From the NCBI GenBank assembly GCA_964540415.1, contig CAZIMM010000002.1:1-64000 (forward strand): 64,000 nt of DNA, given 5' to 3'. The notes beneath the pieces are model-generated. The model worked only from the letters and a program-made list of their open reading frames with translations, was not told the origin of the DNA and did no database searches. The position numbers and the translations under genes are program-made. Source of the DNA: CAZIMM01 sp964540415. GTDB lineage: Bacteria > Bacillota > Clostridia > Oscillospirales > Acutalibacteraceae. This document shows positions 61,191-64,000 of this stretch, piece by piece (the stretch's first letter is position 1; each line of letters opens with the position of its first letter).

Positions 61191-62201
61191 TCAACCCTGT
61201 TCGATTGACATTGTGGCGTAAGCGTTAAGCGAGAGGTCGGCAATGTTGCCGGAAAGATATTCATAATAGCCCTGCGAGCCGACCATTGCCGCATTGTCAC
61301 CGCAGAACTTAAGCTCCGGCATGTAAAGCTCTCTGCCCTTACTTTTGCACTGCTCCTCCATTTTCCGGCGCAGAACGGAATTTGCGCTCACCCCGCCGCA
61401 AACAACAATTTTTTTGCTGCCGAGCAAGGCTGCCGCGCGGTCCGTTGTGTCGGCAAGGCACTCTGTCACGGCATCAATATAGGACGCGCCGAAGTCAGCC
61501 GTATCCGGGGTCTCACCTTTTTGCGCGAGGCTGTTTATTGTGTTCAGAGCAGCGGTTTTCAGCCCTGAAAAGCTGAAATCAAACTCACTCCCGTCCACAC
61601 GCGGACGCGGAAAGGCATATGCCCGCGGATTTCCGTTTGCCGAGACTCTGTCGAGGTTCAGACCTCCGGGGTAGGGCAGTCCGAGCGCGCGCGCCGCCTT
61701 GTCCATTGCCTCGCCTGCAGCATCGTCCCTTGTGCGGGCAATGATTTTGAACGAGGTGTAGCTTTCGGTAAGCACCAAATGGCTGTGTCCGCCCGAAACA
61801 ACAAGCGCGAGAAAGGGCGGCTCAAGCTGCGGGTGGCAAATATAGTTTGATGCGATGTGTGAACGCAGATGATGCACGGGAACCACCGGCAGACCCGATG
61901 AAAAACTGAGACCTTTCACATAATTGACACCCACAAGCAAAGCCCCGATCAGACCCGGAGCATAGGTTACGGCAAGAGCGTCAATGTCCGAAAGAGCGCA
62001 TCCTGCATTTTCAAGCGCCGCACCGGCAACCTGCGAGACAGCCTCGATATGCCGCCTTGAAGCAATTTCCGGAACAACGCCTCCGTATTTGATGTGTTCT
62101 TCAACCTGTGACGCAACGACGTTGGACAAAACCATACGTCCGTCTTCAACAACTGCTGCCGCCGTGTCGTCGCAGGAGCTTTCAACTGCAAGAATTTTTA
62201 T
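61191..62201 (-). CDS. tsaD: tRNA N6-adenosine threonylcarbamoyltransferase TsaD, apparent ATA start
   Basis: Transfers threonylcarbamoyl to A37 of ANN-decoding tRNAs. The conserved N-terminus KILAVESSCDDTAAAVVEDGR is coded upstream of the first ATG (62135), which would remove 22 residues of the nucleotide-binding lobe. The frame back to its stop has only TTT, GCC and ATA; ATA at 62201 aligns with the usual initiator Met and AAGGTGA lies 6 nt before it. HHLRSHIA holds the metal-binding His pair, and VVCGGVSANSVLRRKM and FCGDNAAMVG are intact. 336 residues. Either AUA initiation or a base error. Confidence 0.92.
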   Translation of the reverse strand: MKILAVESSCDDTAAAVVEDGRMVLSNVVASQVEEHIKYGGVVPEIASRRHIEAVSQVAGAALENAGCALSDIDALAVTYAPGLIGALLVGVNYVKGLSFSSGLPVVPVHHLRSHIASNYICHPQLEPPFLALVVSGGHSHLVLTESYTSFKIIARTRDDAAGEAMDKAARALGLPYPGGLNLDRVSANGNPRAYAFPRPRVDGSEFDFSFSGLKTAALNTINSLAQKGETPDTADFGASYIDAVTECLADTTDRAAALLGSKKIVVCGGVSANSVLRRKMEEQCKSKGRELYMPELKFCGDNAAMVGSQGYYEYLSGNIADLSLNAYATMSIEQG

Positions 62202-62212
62202 GGCAAATCACC

Positions 62213-63580
62213 TTAATTACGATAGAATTGCGGAACTTCGAGAATCGCGTTGCTGTCCGGCGGATACTCGTCTGCGATGATTGAGGCAATAAAGCCCGGC
62301 AGGTCTTCAAATATCTCCGACTTTTTTCTGAAACGCCTGAGAATGGGGCTCAGTTTTTTGATAATGCCGATAAGTGCCTCATAAATCGGAGTGCCGCGCG
62401 AATACGGCTCGTCGCCGCCGTAGATATTTCTCACCAGCTCAACAACCAGGTCCTTCAACAGCACGTTTTCAACGCTCTTGTCAACGCACTTTCCGGCACC
62501 GACAAGCCGTGCCGCCTTTTTGAGAGTGAGGGTCTGAAGTTTGCCGCCGACAAAGGTTATGGGGCGGCGCAGCTTATAAATAGTTTTGCTGTCCATGCTG
62601 AATCCTCCCGCCATGCCGGCAAGACGGTCAATGTCAAACGCCATGGCGTCAAAAATATCGTTCAGCATGAAGTCAAAATTGTCCTGCATATACTGCATGA
62701 CTGTTTTGCCCTGCAAATCCCAGTCAAAGCTCTCAATCCCGGTTGTTTTCACCTGCATACGGTCGGAATCGAGTGTGACGCGGCGCACAGCCGTGGGATA
62801 TCCTGTGAGCGCACCGGTGTTTATGTCGTAAAGCTTGTTACCTTTACGCGTGGTTTTGAGTGCGATGTTCTGCATATGGGTGTGGCCGGTGAATATGTAT
62901 TGCAGACCTGCATCGGCGAGCAGTGTTGAAACGCGTTCATAGTCCCCGAGCATATCACGCTTGCTGAACATCGGATAAATCGGGGACGGCGGCAGCACCG
63001 GATGATGCGTCATGGCGAAGATATAATCTCCGGCCTTGTGTGCTTCTTCGATTTGTTCGAGAATCCATTGCAGGTGATCGTCATAATATCCGCAAAAATC
63101 CCTGCCGTCTCCGTCGTCATTCAGGCAAAGCAAACGGTAGCCCGGAGCAAGCTGAACCGTATATGACATTGACTCGTGCTCGGCAATTGCTTCGCTGCGC
63201 CCGAAGTCATAATACATTTCGCGCAGGTCGGGTCTGTAGGTCAGGTAATCGGGAATACTCTCGGGCGTGTAATTCTCCTCGAACGCCTTCAAACCGTAAT
63301 CATGGGTTGCCGTGATAACAAAAACACGCTTGCCGCCGTCCTTGAGACGGCGCAGCTTCTCAATGAATTCCCTGTGTTCATTCTTCTTTCCGTTTCGGCT
63401 CAGATCGCCCGCAATAAGCACAATGTCAACATCCTTGTCGGCAATGAGCATGTCGAAGGTCGCGTCGATAATTGCACCGGATTCATTGATGCACTGTTGG
63501 TCGTGTCCTTCGAAAAAGCCGTTTTCCGGAGAATGATAGTGTGTGTCGGTCAAAAGATAAAAATTCAGCTCCTGCGGCAT
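62213..63580 (-). CDS. Calcineurin-like metallophosphoesterase, 455 residues
   Basis: Cytoplasmic (no signal peptide). Metal motifs: TDTHYHS (near residue 11), AGDLSRNGKK (near 56), TATHDYG (near 95), THHPVLP and GHTHMQN (near 225). The usual GNHD is ATHD, replacing the bridging Asn. A C-terminal helical region (about 285-455) resembles the middle of the secreted double-domain protein at 54697-58020. ATG has AAAGGGG upstream. Lies 11 bp before the apparent tsaD start, whose Shine-Dalgarno overlaps its stop, and 18 bp after the iolE-like gene. Confidence 0.87.
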   Translation of the reverse strand: MPQELNFYLLTDTHYHSPENGFFEGHDQQCINESGAIIDATFDMLIADKDVDIVLIAGDLSRNGKKNEHREFIEKLRRLKDGGKRVFVITATHDYGLKAFEENYTPESIPDYLTYRPDLREMYYDFGRSEAIAEHESMSYTVQLAPGYRLLCLNDDGDGRDFCGYYDDHLQWILEQIEEAHKAGDYIFAMTHHPVLPPSPIYPMFSKRDMLGDYERVSTLLADAGLQYIFTGHTHMQNIALKTTRKGNKLYDINTGALTGYPTAVRRVTLDSDRMQVKTTGIESFDWDLQGKTVMQYMQDNFDFMLNDIFDAMAFDIDRLAGMAGGFSMDSKTIYKLRRPITFVGGKLQTLTLKKAARLVGAGKCVDKSVENVLLKDLVVELVRNIYGGDEPYSRGTPIYEALIGIIKKLSPILRRFRKKSEIFEDLPGFIASIIADEYPPDSNAILEVPQFYRN

Positions 63581-63598
63581 GGTAAAAACCCCTTTAAA

Positions 63599-64000
63599 TC
63601 AAAGTCCGGCTGTCTGCTCAATATATTTTCTGGCAAGGCAGGCATATTCAAACGGGTTTGCCTTGGCAGGATCCTGCTCGGCCTCAACAACAACCCAGCC
63701 CTCGTAGCCGAACTGTTCGAGAATGTCAAAAACAGGTTTGAAGTCAAAATCGCCGTCTCCGGGCACGGTGAACGACCCGGCGCGAACGGCATCAAGGAAG
63801 CTGTAGCCCTTTTCCTTCGCCAGATTGATAACATCCCGGCGGATGCTTTTAAGATGGACGTGCTTAACCCTGCCGGCATATTTTTTGAGAACGCCGATTG
63901 CATCCTCGCCCGAAAACGCGAGATGACCGGTGTCGTAAAGCAGGAAAACAAGGTCCGGGTCTGTCAGGCTCATGAGAGTGTCGATTTCGGAAGCGGTCTG
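63599..64000 (-). CDS. iolE: Inosose dehydratase (IolE)-like TIM-barrel protein, C-terminal part (5' end outside window)
   Basis: The C-terminal 133 residues of a xylose-isomerase-like sugar phosphate isomerase/epimerase family protein; the frame is open to the window edge. LLYDTGHLAFSG, RVKHVHLKSIRRD, SFTVPGDGDFDFKPVFDIL and GWVVVEAEQDPAKANPFEYA are typical of myo-inosose-2 dehydratases of inositol catabolism and contain metal-site residues (Asp/His/Glu). Other family members (sugar epimerases) remain possible. Reads into the metallophosphoesterase 18 bp downstream. Confidence 0.8.
   Translation of the reverse strand, partial: QTASEIDTLMSLTDPDLVFLLYDTGHLAFSGEDAIGVLKKYAGRVKHVHLKSIRRDVINLAKEKGYSFLDAVRAGSFTVPGDGDFDFKPVFDILEQFGYEGWVVVEAEQDPAKANPFEYACLARKYIEQTAGL

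Overview
The window reads as a chromosomal segment of an anaerobic low-to-mid GC Firmicute, most likely a member of the Clostridia (an Oscillospiraceae/Ruminococcaceae-like gut lineage is my inference). The evidence is pyruvate:ferredoxin oxidoreductase with a 2x[4Fe-4S] ferredoxin, an HPr with the Gram-positive regulatory serine, era-yqzL-recO gene order, a Firmicutes-type LexA box, strong AGGAGG ribosome binding sites, lipoprotein signals and sigma-A type promoters. No tRNA, rRNA, CRISPR array, insertion sequence or phage gene was recognised. The DNA is densely packed with genes, and only two spacers exceed 300 bp.

Layout. 1-5.1 kb: end of nifJ, a ferredoxin, a secreted ceramidase-like protein and a small secreted protein with a consensus promoter. 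5.2-9.0 kb (minus): YlmH-like RNA-binding protein and a GH38 alpha-mannosidase. 9.4-13.4 kb (plus): acyl-CoA synthetase, dgkA, era, yqzL, recO. 13.4-18.4 kb (minus): pgk-tpiA-gpmI, pyridoxal/pyridoxamine kinase and trmL. 18.6-24.0 kb (plus): serC-serA, HAD phosphatase, RlmD-type methyltransferase, azlCD. 24.0-27.1 kb (plus): a Cys/His-repeat lipoprotein, an unknown gene and a P-loop ATPase. 27.1-32.7 kb (minus): SDR oxidoreductase, ptsH, two tandem DHHW/AlgX-like proteins (one frameshifted) and a xylulokinase-type sugar kinase. 32.8-33.7 kb: foldase-like lipoprotein. 33.8-38.9 kb (minus): hisIE, hisF, a DUF4838 secreted protein, lepA. 39.1-44.1 kb (plus): zinc-ribbon membrane protein, Big2-domain protein, GPH-type MFS transporter, metallophosphoesterase. 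44.1-47.7 kb (minus): two-component system and cca. 47.8-49.3 kb (plus): M23 and M50 peptidases resembling SpoIVFA/SpoIVFB. 49.4-53.1 kb: polA and a tRNA-dihydrouridine synthase. 53.2-58.0 kb (minus): PHP phosphoesterase and a giant double metallophosphoesterase. 58.3-64.0 kb: lexA, then hemW, galM, tsaD, a metallophosphoesterase and the end of an iolE-like gene (minus).

Themes. Central energy metabolism (PFOR, lower glycolysis, HPr), serine and histidine synthesis, and sugar use (mannosidase, sugar kinase, galM, iolE, mannonate-type SDR) are interleaved with translation and repair housekeeping genes. There is an unusual number of calcineurin-like and PHP phosphoesterases. The points most worth a second look are: the tandem Cys/His-repeat lipoprotein with a short upstream ORF; two conserved genes (yqzL, tsaD) whose only sensible start codons are GTA and ATA; the frameshifted, partly homogenised DHHW gene pair behind a sugar kinase; a WalR/PhoP-like box between a two-component system and a SpoIVFA/FB-like pair; a terminator hairpin whose 3' arm doubles as a ribosome binding site; and a small hydrophobic secreted protein driven by a perfect promoter. 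I see no clear evidence of a defence island or mobile system.
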